From: Bacteroidales bacterium
GTDB lineage: Bacteria; Bacteroidota; Bacteroidia; Bacteroidales; UBA932
Assembly: GCA_017464245.1 (NCBI GenBank)
Contig: JAFUDV010000035.1
Coordinates: 1 to 33,143, forward strand
Length of the DNA: 33,143 nt
Direction of reading: 5' to 3'
The translations under genes and the position numbers were made by a program. Numbering within the stretch: position 1 is the first letter of the stretch; every line of letters starts with the position of its first letter. Positions 15,299 to 23,866 of this stretch are shown here, piece after piece. The notes under the pieces were generated by a model. That model worked only from the letters and a program-made list of their open reading frames with translations, was not told the DNA's origin and did not search any database.

Positions 15299-17266
15299 AT
15301 GAGAACACTCCTGCCTTTCTTCCTTGCCGCCGTGTGCACCCTCTCGGCAGCGGCCCAGACCATTCCTGTCAACCCCAAGTTCGGGGCCGTTTCCGACCAT
15401 GAGGTGGACATGGCCGTCTATGAACCGGACACATCCGCCGTGGCGGTCGTCCTGTACCGGAAGTACTCGCTGGACATCGTCTTCAATTTCAAGCTGGAAA
15501 TCGTACAGGAAGTCACGGTCCATGAGCGGATCAAGATTCTCAAGGAAGCGGGGAAGGACTATGCCGACTACAGTTTCGTCTATTCGAACACCAACAGTTT
15601 CAAGGAGTACTATTCCGGCGTCAAGGTGGAGACCTATAACCGCGAGGACGGGAAGGTCGTCAAGACGAAGATGAGCAAGAAATACCAGTTCGACGAAAAG
15701 TATTCCGACACGGCCCGTCGCCTCTCCTTCACGGCCGAGAACGTGAAAGTGGGCTCCGTCATCGAGGTCGCCTACAAATTCACCTCGCCGCAATTCTGGA
15801 GCATCGACAACATCGAGTTCCAGCAGGAGATCCCCATCAACGAGATGGACATCGACGTGGGCTATGCCGAGTACTTCCAGATGAACCGCAACCAGAAAGG
15901 CGCCGTCCGAACGGAATTCCGGCAGGACTCTTCGCAGCAATCCCTGAATGTCGAGGGAGGACACTCCGTCTCCTACCAGATGTACCGGGATGTTTTCAAA
16001 GCCGTCGATGTCCCCGCCCTCCGGGAAGACTCTTATAGTTTCTGCCCGGAGCAGTACCGGAGCCAGATCCTGTACGACCTCTCCGGGGTTGCAATTCCCG
16101 GTGCCGTTTACAGGAACTACAACAGGACCTGGAAAGACGTGGACAAAGCCATCGCGGAGTCGGACATCGTCTCCGGCTGCAAAGCGCTATTCCGCGAGGC
16201 AAAGGAACTGGAGGCATCCCTGGAGGGCGTGGAAGGAGACGAAGCCCGGATCGCCGCCATCCGCAACTACGTCCTGGGGAAGGTGGAATGGGACAGGAAC
16301 AGCCGTCTCGTTCCCGAGTCCGCCAAAGAGGTCCTCAAGAAGGGATCCGGCTCCGATGCCGACATCAATGCACTGACAGCCAGCGCATTGAATACGGCCG
16401 GATACCTTGTTGAACCGGTGATGGTCCGGCGGCGGGGCAATGGCATCCTGATGAACTACCACATCACGATGAATGCTTTCAACACGTTCATCCTCCGCAT
16501 CACAACCCAGGACGGAAGCCAGTCCTGGTTCCTGGATGCCGCCCGGGAAGAAGGCTGCCTGAACGTCCTGCATCCGCAGTTCCTCGTGGACCAGGCCCGT
16601 GTCATCCGGAAGGACGGTTCCGGCGAATGGGTGGACCTGACCCGGCTGACCCGCACCCGGATCCTCCAGGCCGTGAAGGCCAGCCTGGCGGAGGACGGAT
16701 CCCTGGAAGGCACCTCCAGGATCCAGGCCAGCGGCGAGGAGGCCTTCGCCCTGAAGTCGCAGTACAACAAGTTCGATTCGGAAGACGCCTTCATCGAGGA
16801 TATCGAGAACGATGAGAACCTCCAGGTGGAGAGTTTCACCTTCGACAAGCCCTACGGGCCGGTTGCCGGACTGAACTACACCTTTACGAAAGAACAGTCC
16901 GGAGAGAGTATGCTCTACATCCATCCTTTCCTGAGCAAGTTCCACAGCAGCACGGCCTTCCGGAAGGAGAGCCGGGACATTCCGGTGGAATTCCCGTATC
17001 CGGTCGACATTTCCTATACATATCTGCTGACGGTCCCGGACGGCTATGCCGTCGAAGAGCTGCCGGAAGGGACCTCCCTGGTCTGTCCGCCCGTGGACGG
17101 CCGCATCCTCTTCCAGTGCAAGGAGATCGGAGGGCAGGTTTCCCTGACTTACAAGTTCAGCCTGGACAGATACATGGTCCTCCCTTCCGAGTATCCGGAC
17201 CTCCGCGCCTTCTGGGAAGCCGCCGCCGGCATCGAAAACTGCACCATCGTCCTGAAGAAGCAATGA
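15299..17266 (+). CDS. DUF3857 protein with catalytically dead transglutaminase fold
   Basis: The 655-residue secreted protein has a signal peptide ending at AAAQ (about residue 20), a DUF3857 beta-rich domain (about 45-250, with VHERIKIL and VGSVIEVAYKF), a transglutaminase-like core (about 280-415) and a C-terminal DUF2569/DUF3858-like beta region. At the active site, where the next gene has GDCKG, this one reads GSDAD, so the cysteine is lost (D353 at that position). The histidine of MNHVML is a threonine here (FNTFIL, T396). An aspartate (D413, FLDAA) remains. It therefore should not form thioester intermediates and is more likely a binding or scaffold protein for its active neighbour. 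Its stop overlaps the next ATG (ATGA). Confidence 0.8.
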   Translation: MRTLLPFFLAAVCTLSAAAQTIPVNPKFGAVSDHEVDMAVYEPDTSAVAVVLYRKYSLDIVFNFKLEIVQEVTVHERIKILKEAGKDYADYSFVYSNTNSFKEYYSGVKVETYNREDGKVVKTKMSKKYQFDEKYSDTARRLSFTAENVKVGSVIEVAYKFTSPQFWSIDNIEFQQEIPINEMDIDVGYAEYFQMNRNQKGAVRTEFRQDSSQQSLNVEGGHSVSYQMYRDVFKAVDVPALREDSYSFCPEQYRSQILYDLSGVAIPGAVYRNYNRTWKDVDKAIAESDIVSGCKALFREAKELEASLEGVEGDEARIAAIRNYVLGKVEWDRNSRLVPESAKEVLKKGSGSDADINALTASALNTAGYLVEPVMVRRRGNGILMNYHITMNAFNTFILRITTQDGSQSWFLDAAREEGCLNVLHPQFLVDQARVIRKDGSGEWVDLTRLTRTRILQAVKASLAEDGSLEGTSRIQASGEEAFALKSQYNKFDSEDAFIEDIENDENLQVESFTFDKPYGPVAGLNYTFTKEQSGESMLYIHPFLSKFHSSTAFRKESRDIPVEFPYPVDISYTYLLTVPDGYAVEELPEGTSLVCPPVDGRILFQCKEIGGQVSLTYKFSLDRYMVLPSEYPDLRAFWEAAAGIENCTIVLKKQ

Positions 17267-19122
17267 GATACCGCCTGATCCTGCCTCTGATGTTCATCGG
17301 GGCCGCGCTCTCCGCCCAGGAGAAATGCAACGCCGTCGTGCTGGAAGATGCTGAGACCTTCGTGATGGACTCCCCCACCTCCGGGACCTACTCCGTACGC
17401 CGGATCGTGCAGGTGAACGGGAAAGCGGGCGAACAGGAGGCTGTCTTCCACGAATATACGGACCAGTTCCGAAGCCTGACCGCTTTCAAGGGGACGGTGG
17501 AACGCGCCGGCGCCAAGCCGGTCAAATTGAAGAAAGATGACCTGATGACAGTCTCCATGGCTTCCGGCCTGGCCGAGGACGGATTCCTCGTGGGCTACGT
17601 CCCGGCCGGCACTTATCCATATACCGTCACCTACGAATACACGATGAACTATCGGAAGGGCATCGCCGCCTTTCCGGCTTACGTCCCCGTCACCAGCGAA
17701 AAAGTCAGGCTGGAGAAGGGGTATTACCGGCTGACCGTCCCGGCAGGGACTGCCATCAGCCACTTCGGAGAAAGAGTCGGCGAAGTCCGTAAGGAGGAGG
17801 GAAAATCCGACTCCTATCTCTGGGAAGTCCCTGTCTTCGAGGGGTTCACGGAAGAGTCCATGATGCCGTCGTGGCGTTCGGTCGTCCCCAATCTGTCGGT
17901 CGCTCCGGTTGATTTCACCTACGCCGGCGTCAAAGGCAGCCAAGGCAGCTGGGAGGATGTCGGCCGTTGGTGCTACGGCCTAAAGGAAGGGGCCGGCTTG
18001 CTTCCGGACGATGTCGTCGCACAGGTCCGGCAGATGACGGCATCGGCCGGATCGGACCTGGAGAGAGTCCGCATCCTGTACGATTACCTTCGCGACCATA
18101 CCCGCTATGTGAGCATCCAGCTGGGCATCGGCGGCTACAAGCCATTTCCCGCCGCCCAGGTCCACAAGAGTGGATTCGGTGACTGCAAGGGCCTGTCCAA
18201 CTACCTTCAGGCCATGCTGGAAGCCGTCGGCATCCCGTCCACCTACACGCTGGTGAATACGGACCGGGCCCGTTTCCTGAACGGTTACTCCGGCATCGGG
18301 CAGATGAACCACGTCATGCTTTGCGTTCCCCTTGCCGAACAGAAGGATACGCTCTGGGTGGAATGCACCAACGCCGCCGTTCCGCTGGGTTACCGGCATG
18401 AGGACGTAGCCGGTCACGATGTCGTCCTCGTCACGCAGGAGGGAGGCATCCCCGTCCGGGTCCCGGCCTACCCCGATTCGCTGAGCCGCCGCGTCAACCG
18501 GGTGGAAATCGACCTTCGGGAGGACGGCTCCGCCCATCTCACCGTGCAGAAGGAACTCTACCTGGATTATACCGAAAGCTGGTTCGGGATCCACGACTGG
18601 ACCCCGGACGAGCGCCTGTCCAGACTGACCCGCGGGTTGAAGACCCAGCCGCAGGACGTCATGCTCACCGGCGTCCGGGACAACTTCCGCGACTATGACG
18701 GTCCCCTTTTCTGCCCCCGGATGGAAGTCGGATACACCTTTGAGACCCGCCAGTACGCAACGGTCGGAAAGGACCGCCTCTTCCTGCCGGCGACCCCTTA
18801 CAACAACACCATTTCCCTGCAGCGCGGGAAACGTCAGAATGATATCGTCAGTGAATCGGCCTACACGCTCCGGGATGAGATCCGCATCCACCTTCCGGCC
18901 GGTTTCCGGTTGGAAAGCCTGCCCTCTCCGGTCGATATCGACTCGGAATGGGGGGCGTTCAGGGCCGAGGTCGCCAAAGACCAGGATGCCGTCACCATCA
19001 AACAGGTCTTTCACGGCAAGCGTTTCCACGAACCCGCTGCACGATACGACGAGTACCGCACTTTCGTCCGGGCCGTCAACAAAGCGTATGGAGCGGGCCT
19101 GGTGCTGGTCCGGGACTACTGA
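17263..19122 (+). CDS. DUF3857 and transglutaminase-like secreted protein with intact active site
   Basis: The 619-residue product has a signal peptide ending at LSAQ (residue 19), a DUF3857 domain (about 25-225), a transglutaminase-like core with FGDCKGLSNYLQAML (C308), QMNHVML (H350) and WVECT (E367 in the third position, common in this family), and a C-terminal DUF3858-like region. It would act in the periplasm or on the surface, as a protease-like or crosslinking cysteine enzyme. The start ATG overlaps the TGA of the preceding gene; longer in-frame starts upstream are inside that gene and lack the signal peptide. It is the last gene of the four-gene operon and overlaps the convergent prsW by 7 bases. 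Confidence 0.85.
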   Translation: MRYRLILPLMFIGAALSAQEKCNAVVLEDAETFVMDSPTSGTYSVRRIVQVNGKAGEQEAVFHEYTDQFRSLTAFKGTVERAGAKPVKLKKDDLMTVSMASGLAEDGFLVGYVPAGTYPYTVTYEYTMNYRKGIAAFPAYVPVTSEKVRLEKGYYRLTVPAGTAISHFGERVGEVRKEEGKSDSYLWEVPVFEGFTEESMMPSWRSVVPNLSVAPVDFTYAGVKGSQGSWEDVGRWCYGLKEGAGLLPDDVVAQVRQMTASAGSDLERVRILYDYLRDHTRYVSIQLGIGGYKPFPAAQVHKSGFGDCKGLSNYLQAMLEAVGIPSTYTLVNTDRARFLNGYSGIGQMNHVMLCVPLAEQKDTLWVECTNAAVPLGYRHEDVAGHDVVLVTQEGGIPVRVPAYPDSLSRRVNRVEIDLREDGSAHLTVQKELYLDYTESWFGIHDWTPDERLSRLTRGLKTQPQDVMLTGVRDNFRDYDGPLFCPRMEVGYTFETRQYATVGKDRLFLPATPYNNTISLQRGKRQNDIVSESAYTLRDEIRIHLPAGFRLESLPSPVDIDSEWGAFRAEVAKDQDAVTIKQVFHGKRFHEPAARYDEYRTFVRAVNKAYGAGLVLVRDY

Positions 19123-19847
19123 TCGTCCACGCCGCCCCCGGTGGAATAGTCGGAAGAATCGGCAATCAGGTGCCTCCGCATGCCCTGACGGGCCCACTTG
19201 ACCATCTGGAAGCAGAACAGGAGGATGGCGATGGTGATGGCGCCGCTCAGCTGCGGAGTGACGGCGGACATCATGGCGACGGTGTCATAGATGCCGTGCG
19301 CAAGGACCGGATACAGCCACATCTTGATGCCTGCGCCCTGGGCCCGATAGCGGTCAAAGTGGTTCAGGGAGAAGAAATACCCCATCAGGACGGCGAAGCC
19401 GAAATGACCCGGGATGGCCGTGAGGGAGCGGCCGATGCCCGTCGTCACCCAATCCGTTCCGGCGGCGAACAGGTATTCGACGTTCTCGAAAGCCGCGAAG
19501 CCCATGCCCACGCTCACGGCATAGACAATGCCGTCCATCCGCTCGTCGAAATACGGATTCTTCCGAAGGAAGAGCCACAGGCACAGGAGCTTGGCCGTCT
19601 CTTCCGGGATCGCAGCCCCAAAGAAGGCCTGACGGACAGCATCCCAGAAGGAATGGATTTCCTGCGGGAAGAGGCCCAGGTTCATGGACGGAACAGAAAT
19701 GAAGAACGAGCAGAATACCGAAAGGCAGCCGTACAGGAAGCCTTTCGCGATCATCTTGACGGGTTCCCGCTGCAATTTGTCCTGTTGATACGTGTAGAAA
19801 AGCAGGATCAGGGCCGGCAGTACGGCGAGGGCGATGACGTTAAGCAT
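19116..19847 (-). CDS. PrsW-family intramembrane metalloprotease
   Basis: The 243-residue polytopic protein carries the four PrsW/CPBP signatures: PEETAK (81-86), FENVEYL (120-126), a histidine in IPGHFGF (H148) and AHGIYD (H184). Together these bind the catalytic metal within the membrane. About seven membrane segments are visible. In Bacillus, PrsW makes the first cut in an anti-sigma factor. Here the family is broader and the substrate unknown, although an anti-sigma factor is encoded about 4 kb away (23867-25102). The ATG overlaps the trmO stop by 8 bases, so translation is probably coupled. Confidence 0.85.
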   Translation of the reverse strand: MLNVIALAVLPALILLFYTYQQDKLQREPVKMIAKGFLYGCLSVFCSFFISVPSMNLGLFPQEIHSFWDAVRQAFFGAAIPEETAKLLCLWLFLRKNPYFDERMDGIVYAVSVGMGFAAFENVEYLFAAGTDWVTTGIGRSLTAIPGHFGFAVLMGYFFSLNHFDRYRAQGAGIKMWLYPVLAHGIYDTVAMMSAVTPQLSGAITIAILLFCFQMVKWARQGMRRHLIADSSDYSTGGGVDDQ

Positions 19848-20496
19848 AGTCGATGACGGTCAGGATATGGTCTTCCACCCGGAAGTGCACGTCCTTGCCC
19901 CCGAAGGGCATTCCATACACCCTTCCGGGTACTCGTTGATAAGCAGGACGGGGATCCAGGGAGAGAATCTCCTCCAGGGCCCTGCGCTCCGCAGGAGCGA
20001 TATCCAGGGACTCGGGGATCCGGACTTCGAGGACGCTCTCCGGGGCCGACGACGCAAACCCGGAACGGGCTCCCGGAAAACTGTCCGCATACGGGACATA
20101 GGGTTTGATGTCATAGACGGGGGTCCCGTCCATCAGGTCGGCTCCCCGGACCAGCAGGTCCATTCCGTCAATTCCTTCCAGTTCCACGCAGGAGAGTCCC
20201 AGCGGATTGGGCCGGAATGGGGAACGGGTCGCCCAGACACCCATGGCGACGTTTCCGCCCAGACGCGGCGGACGTACCGTCGGCTGCCACTCCCCTTTGG
20301 CCGGCCGGTTGGCGGAGAAGCCCCAGATGAGCCAGATCCGGTCAAAGCCTTCCAGCCCCCGGAGCGCCTCCCGGTTCCGGTAATCCGGTTCGAAGACGAT
20401 CCGGCCCTGCAGGGACGGAGCCAGTCCGCTCTGGCGCGGAATGCCGAATTTGGAGCCGAGGGATCCCCGGTACAGGGCGACAGGCCGGATTTCCAT
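19840..20496 (-). CDS. trmO: tRNA (adenine-37 N6)-methyltransferase, TsaA/TrmO family
   Basis: The 218-residue protein has the family signature RSPFRPNPLGLS (91-102) and DIKPYVPY (129-136), with the N-terminal strand order of the TsaA beta-barrel domain that binds S-adenosylmethionine. In E. coli TrmO methylates the threonylcarbamoyl-adenosine at position 37 of threonine tRNA. The C-terminal domain (LEEILSLDPRPAYQRVPGRVYGMPF) is also typical. The ATG at 20496 is chosen because the longer in-frame extension is antisense-free but overlaps the upstream gene and precedes the natural start MEIRPVALYR. It follows the GH106-like gene by 2 bases and overlaps prsW. Confidence 0.9.
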   Translation of the reverse strand: MEIRPVALYRGSLGSKFGIPRQSGLAPSLQGRIVFEPDYRNREALRGLEGFDRIWLIWGFSANRPAKGEWQPTVRPPRLGGNVAMGVWATRSPFRPNPLGLSCVELEGIDGMDLLVRGADLMDGTPVYDIKPYVPYADSFPGARSGFASSAPESVLEVRIPESLDIAPAERRALEEILSLDPRPAYQRVPGRVYGMPFGGKDVHFRVEDHILTVIDYA

Positions 20497-20498
20497 GA

Positions 20499-21362
20499 TT
20501 ACTTCACTTTGAACTTGCGCTTGGCGGCAAAGGAAGCGAAGACGATGAACGTATCGTCGCCGGGGACCGTCTCGAAGGTCACCCGCGTCCAGCGCTTCTT
20601 GATCCGGTACGAGACCGGACGGATTTCGCCCGTGTCGGGATTCCACTGGAGGGGCTCCCGCCCGCCGACGCGGAAACGGACTTTCACACGACCGGAACGC
20701 GACCCCATGTTGCAGATATGGTAGATTTCAACATCGGGCAGATGACGGTGTTCAAAGGTCAGGCTGTCGACCTTCGTCCGGACGTCGCGTTTCACGCCGG
20801 CGGCCTTGAGGATGGACCTCAGCGTCTTCCCCGACATGACATTGCCGGAGAGCCAGACCTTCTCCACCGTCCGCTGGAACACCGCGTCATCCGCCGGATT
20901 CAGGCACTCGGCAGGTTTCACCCCGCCGATGAAAGCGCCGCCGTCCGCCAGTTCCGAGATCCGGTTCAGGACCTGGAGTGACATACGACGGTCCTGCAGA
21001 TACAGGACCCGTCCGTTCAGCCCTCCGTCGGAGTAGAGCCGGCCCCTTTTCACATGAAGGCTGTCCATGAGCAGTTCCCTGCCGATCCCCTCGCAGGCAT
21101 ACCCGTATGGAATGACCGGAAGGTCGAACAGGGAATCCCCCGTCTCGCCGGAAAAAAGGAGGATGTCGGCCACCGGAACACCCTGGGACAGAAGATATTT
21201 CGTCCTTCCGTCCGGGATGGAATCGGGAATGGCTTCGAAACCGGCCCGGAGCTCGGTAAAGGCTTTCTCGGAAGCGGCGATGTCGATATAGTTGTACCGC
21301 CCGCGCCCGCAGCCGGCAGCGGCGAACACGACGATAATCATGTACAGGATCCTTTTCATCAT
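20499..21362 (-). CDS. Lipoprotein corresponding to the C-terminal half of GH106-type glycosidases
   Basis: The 287-residue product has a lipoprotein signal (VVFAAAGC, Cys18). Its body matches only the later part of GH106 rhamnosidase-like proteins: a GATase-like region (GVPVADILLFSGE, RGRLYSDGGLNGRVLYLQD, ELADGGAFIGGVKP), then a jelly-roll-like end (HRHLPDVEIYHICNM, FRVGGREPLQWNPDTGEI, DTFIVF). The TIM-barrel half that these proteins normally have is absent, and the signal peptide is joined directly to the remainder. It is either a deletion product that is still expressed or a small binding protein. Two ATGs in tandem (21362, 21359) follow a purine-rich GGAGAAAGG; the first is taken. An upstream ATG (21377) would lengthen the signal peptide by five residues. 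Confidence 0.6.
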   Translation of the reverse strand: MMKRILYMIIVVFAAAGCGRGRYNYIDIAASEKAFTELRAGFEAIPDSIPDGRTKYLLSQGVPVADILLFSGETGDSLFDLPVIPYGYACEGIGRELLMDSLHVKRGRLYSDGGLNGRVLYLQDRRMSLQVLNRISELADGGAFIGGVKPAECLNPADDAVFQRTVEKVWLSGNVMSGKTLRSILKAAGVKRDVRTKVDSLTFEHRHLPDVEIYHICNMGSRSGRVKVRFRVGGREPLQWNPDTGEIRPVSYRIKKRWTRVTFETVPGDDTFIVFASFAAKRKFKVK

Positions 21363-21382
21363 CCTTTCTCCGTTCATTCCTA

Positions 21383-21390
21383 CAAATTTA
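21383..21390 (-). promoter_or_regulatory. Candidate -7 element for the GH106-like/trmO/prsW operon
   Basis: TAAATTTG on the minus strand fits TAnnTTTG. It lies about 20 bases before the start at 21362. No clear TTTG at the right distance upstream. Confidence 0.4.
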
Positions 21391-21423
21391 AGGATTATTC
21401 CCCGTTTTCTCCGAGAATTTGTG

Positions 21424-21431
21424 TAATTTTG
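21424..21431 (+). promoter_or_regulatory. Candidate -7 element for gpmA
   Basis: TAATTTTG fits the phylum -7 consensus and stands 29 bases before the gpmA ATG. The -33 region is unclear. The two divergent elements for gpmA and the minus-strand operon lie within 50 bases. Confidence 0.45.
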
Positions 21432-21460
21432 CACATCAAATCGATTAAAAAACGCTATCA

Positions 21461-22210
21461 ATGAAAAGAATCGTATTAGTTCGCCACGGCGAAAGCGTCT
21501 GGAACATGGAGAACCGTTTCACCGGATGGACCGACGTGGACCTGAGCCCCAAGGGCGTGAATGAGGCCATCGAGGCCGGCAAGCTCCTCAAGGCCGAGGG
21601 CTTCACCTTCGGAAAGGCCTATACCTCCTACCTGAAGCGGGCCGTCAAGACCCTCAACAACATCCTCGACAACATGGACCTGGACTGGATTCCCGTCGAG
21701 AAGAGCTGGAGGCTGAACGAGAAGCACTACGGCAACCTCCAGGGCCTGAACAAGGCCGAGACCGCCGAGAAGTACGGTGACGCCCAAGTGAAGGTCTGGC
21801 GCCGCAGTTTCGACGTCGCCCCGCTCCCCCTCGCCGAGGATGACGAGCGCAATCCGAAATACGATCCGCGCTACGCCGCCGTCGCCGACAGCGACCTCCC
21901 GCGCACCGAGTCCCTGAAGGACGCCATCGCCCGCGCCGTCCCTTACTGGAAGGAAGTCATCTTCCCGAACCTCCAGACCGAGGACAGCCTCATCGTCGTC
22001 GCCCACGGCAACTCCCTCCGCGGCATCATCAAGTACCTCAAGAACATTTCCGACGAGGACATCGTGAGCCTGAACCTCCCGACCGCCGTTCCCTACGTGT
22101 TCGAGTTCGACGAGGACGGCAAGCTCGTGAAGGACTACTTCCTGGGTGACCAGGAGGCCATCGCCGCGAAGATGAACGCCGTCGCCAACCAGGGCAAGGC
22201 GCAGAAGTAA
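21461..22210 (+). CDS. gpmA: 2,3-bisphosphoglycerate-dependent phosphoglycerate mutase
   Basis: The 249-residue cytoplasmic enzyme interconverts 3- and 2-phosphoglycerate in glycolysis. It has the phosphohistidine motif [10 protein letters not shown] (H9), [28 protein letters not shown] with its catalytic glutamate, and the second histidine in [10 protein letters not shown]. The length is normal. The codons are strongly restricted to C-ending forms (AAG, GAC, CTC), more than in neighbouring genes, consistent with high expression. An alpha/beta-hydrolase-like gene follows after 6 bases. Confidence 0.97.
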   Translation: MKRIVLVRHGESVWNMENRFTGWTDVDLSPKGVNEAIEAGKLLKAEGFTFGKAYTSYLKRAVKTLNNILDNMDLDWIPVEKSWRLNEKHYGNLQGLNKAETAEKYGDAQVKVWRRSFDVAPLPLAEDDERNPKYDPRYAAVADSDLPRTESLKDAIARAVPYWKEVIFPNLQTEDSLIVVAHGNSLRGIIKYLKNISDEDIVSLNLPTAVPYVFEFDEDGKLVKDYFLGDQEAIAAKMNAVANQGKAQK

Positions 22211-22216
22211 CTCCTT

Positions 22217-22867
22217 GTGAACAAGTTTCTTGAAAAGGTAGGCGTTTCCATCGCCTCCCGCATCGGAATAACGGCCGCAATCGCCCTGATTGCGGCCGCC
22301 GTTCTCGGTGGAGGTTACTGGTACGTCACGTCCAGGGCACCCCGCGAGACGGTCAAGTCCGCGGAGAGCGGCACCAAGGTGGACGTGGAGGAAATGGCGT
22401 TCTACGGCACCGGCAGCCTCCGCGTGAGCGGAAAGGTCTATCGCCCGGCGAACACGCTGGACGAAAAGCGTCCGGCCGTCATCTACTGCCAGGACACCTC
22501 CTACGGAGAGTCCTGGTGCCGGGAACTGGCCGGAGCCGGCATCATCGCCTACTGCTTCGACTTCCAGGGAGACGGTGAGAAAGCCCGTACCCGGGAACTG
22601 GAGACGGTCCTCAAAGGAATCCGCAACCTCCGCCATGCCGACAAGGACCGGGTGTTTCTCCTGGGAGAAGCCAACGGCTGCCTGACAGCGGCGACCGTCG
22701 CCTTCGCGAATCCGAAGCAGGTTCAGGGGCTCATCCTCGTCTCTCCCGGTTTCAACCCGCTGGAAATCAGCCGGAAAGCAAAGCGCTACAAGGGCACCGT
22801 CCTCATCGTGGACGACGCCTTGGGCCGGAAGGCCAACCTGGAAGAAATCCGGGGATTCGTCTATTGA
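22217..22867 (+). CDS. Membrane-anchored alpha/beta-hydrolase-like protein lacking the nucleophile
   Basis: The 216-residue product has one N-terminal membrane segment (about 17-37) and then a short alpha/beta hydrolase fold: AVIYCQDTSYG (oxyanion-loop position), AYCFDFQGDG, and the nucleophile elbow LLGEANGC. In active members that elbow reads GxSxG; here it is G150-E-A152-N-G154, so the serine is alanine. A late strand TVLIVDDA would carry the acid. The gene starts at GTG 22217, only 6 bases after gpmA, so it is probably co-transcribed. It is likely a non-catalytic relative, unless C155 next to the elbow takes over. The C-terminus is short and overlaps the convergent gene by 7 bases. Confidence 0.65.
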   Translation: MNKFLEKVGVSIASRIGITAAIALIAAAVLGGGYWYVTSRAPRETVKSAESGTKVDVEEMAFYGTGSLRVSGKVYRPANTLDEKRPAVIYCQDTSYGESWCRELAGAGIIAYCFDFQGDGEKARTRELETVLKGIRNLRHADKDRVFLLGEANGCLTAATVAFANPKQVQGLILVSPGFNPLEISRKAKRYKGTVLIVDDALGRKANLEEIRGFVY

Positions 22868-23850
22868 CCTCCCAGACGGGAGAAGAACGTCAGCACGTCC
22901 GCCCAGGTACGCAGCGGCTCTTCGCCGAACTTGAGTTCCGTACCCAGGAATCCCTCGCAGCCGGTCCGGGTCAGGAGATAGTCCCCCATCAGCAGTTCCG
23001 GATGATTGCCCACGATGACGCGGTTCCAAGCCGGCACACCCAGATGGTTCTCCGCCCATCGGACATTCTCGCCCCAGAGAGCGGGCTGGTTGGGATCCTC
23101 CCGGCAGACGACATAGGTATCATACCACTGCGAAAGCTGATGATACACCTTGAAGGCCTCCCCAATGGGGAGGTCGTTCCGTGTATCCCGGAGGACATCG
23201 TCCAGTTCGACGAGCAGCGTCCTTTTTTCGCGGCCTTCCTGCGCGTCATCGATCCACTGGATGACCGGAAGGAGCGTCCACAGGAACGTATGGTCGTTGA
23301 GCTGATGCTCCCCATCGAAACGGATCGTCCGGGGATAGTGCGCGGCAAACTCGTCGAAACAGTTCACCATCGTGTCACGCGTGCCGAAAAGGCCGTACAC
23401 GCGGTCCGGCTCCACGACGGAGAAGCGGCCGTCGGAGACCGCCCGGTAGTCCTCCAGTAGGGCTTTCGTGACCATGAAGGAAGTCTGTCCGTCCTGCCGC
23501 TTGTTATGGAATTCCTGCTTCCCCAAGCCGTTGTTCTTCAGGATGGTATCCGCCAGATGGAGAGCCGGGTTCACGCAGATCCGGTCAAAACCGGCCAGTT
23601 GTTCCGTGTACATGGCCCCCATGGATGTACCCACGATGAGGTCAGGCTGTTCTTTCGCGCACAGATCCTTCAGCAGCGCAAGCGCCTCGTGCGGGTCCAC
23701 CGGAAGGTCCGGGGCGATGACCGTCGCGTGCGGAATGAGGAGACGGAGCCTGCCCACCGTACCGCTGGAGCCGGAGGAGGCAAAACCATGGACATACAGG
23801 ATTTTCTTGCCGGAGAAAAGATCCGGCCGCGCGTATTCATACAGTTCCAT
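22861..23850 (-). CDS. YqiA-like esterase fused to a degenerate 5'-nucleotidase (HAD) domain
   Basis: The 329-residue protein has two parts. Residues 1-205 form a YqiA/UPF0227-type serine esterase: HGFASSG (21-27), GTSMGAMY with S76, FGTRDT and the histidine in EHQLNDHTF. Residues 210-329 resemble the end of NT5C-type 5'(3')-deoxyribonucleotidases: LLVELDDVLRD (213-222), VPAWNRVIVGNHPELLMGDYLL and FGEEPLRTWADVL. The nucleotidase motif normally starts DxD; here it is E215-L-D217, so the nucleophile is changed and the middle of the domain is much shortened. The esterase half looks active, the other half not. It follows the anti-sigma gene by 16 bases and is probably in the same operon. The ATG at 23850 starts the esterase strand properly. 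Confidence 0.65.
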   Translation of the reverse strand: MELYEYARPDLFSGKKILYVHGFASSGSSGTVGRLRLLIPHATVIAPDLPVDPHEALALLKDLCAKEQPDLIVGTSMGAMYTEQLAGFDRICVNPALHLADTILKNNGLGKQEFHNKRQDGQTSFMVTKALLEDYRAVSDGRFSVVEPDRVYGLFGTRDTMVNCFDEFAAHYPRTIRFDGEHQLNDHTFLWTLLPVIQWIDDAQEGREKRTLLVELDDVLRDTRNDLPIGEAFKVYHQLSQWYDTYVVCREDPNQPALWGENVRWAENHLGVPAWNRVIVGNHPELLMGDYLLTRTGCEGFLGTELKFGEEPLRTWADVLTFFSRLGGQ

Positions 23851-23866
23851 GGTACGAAGATACGGA

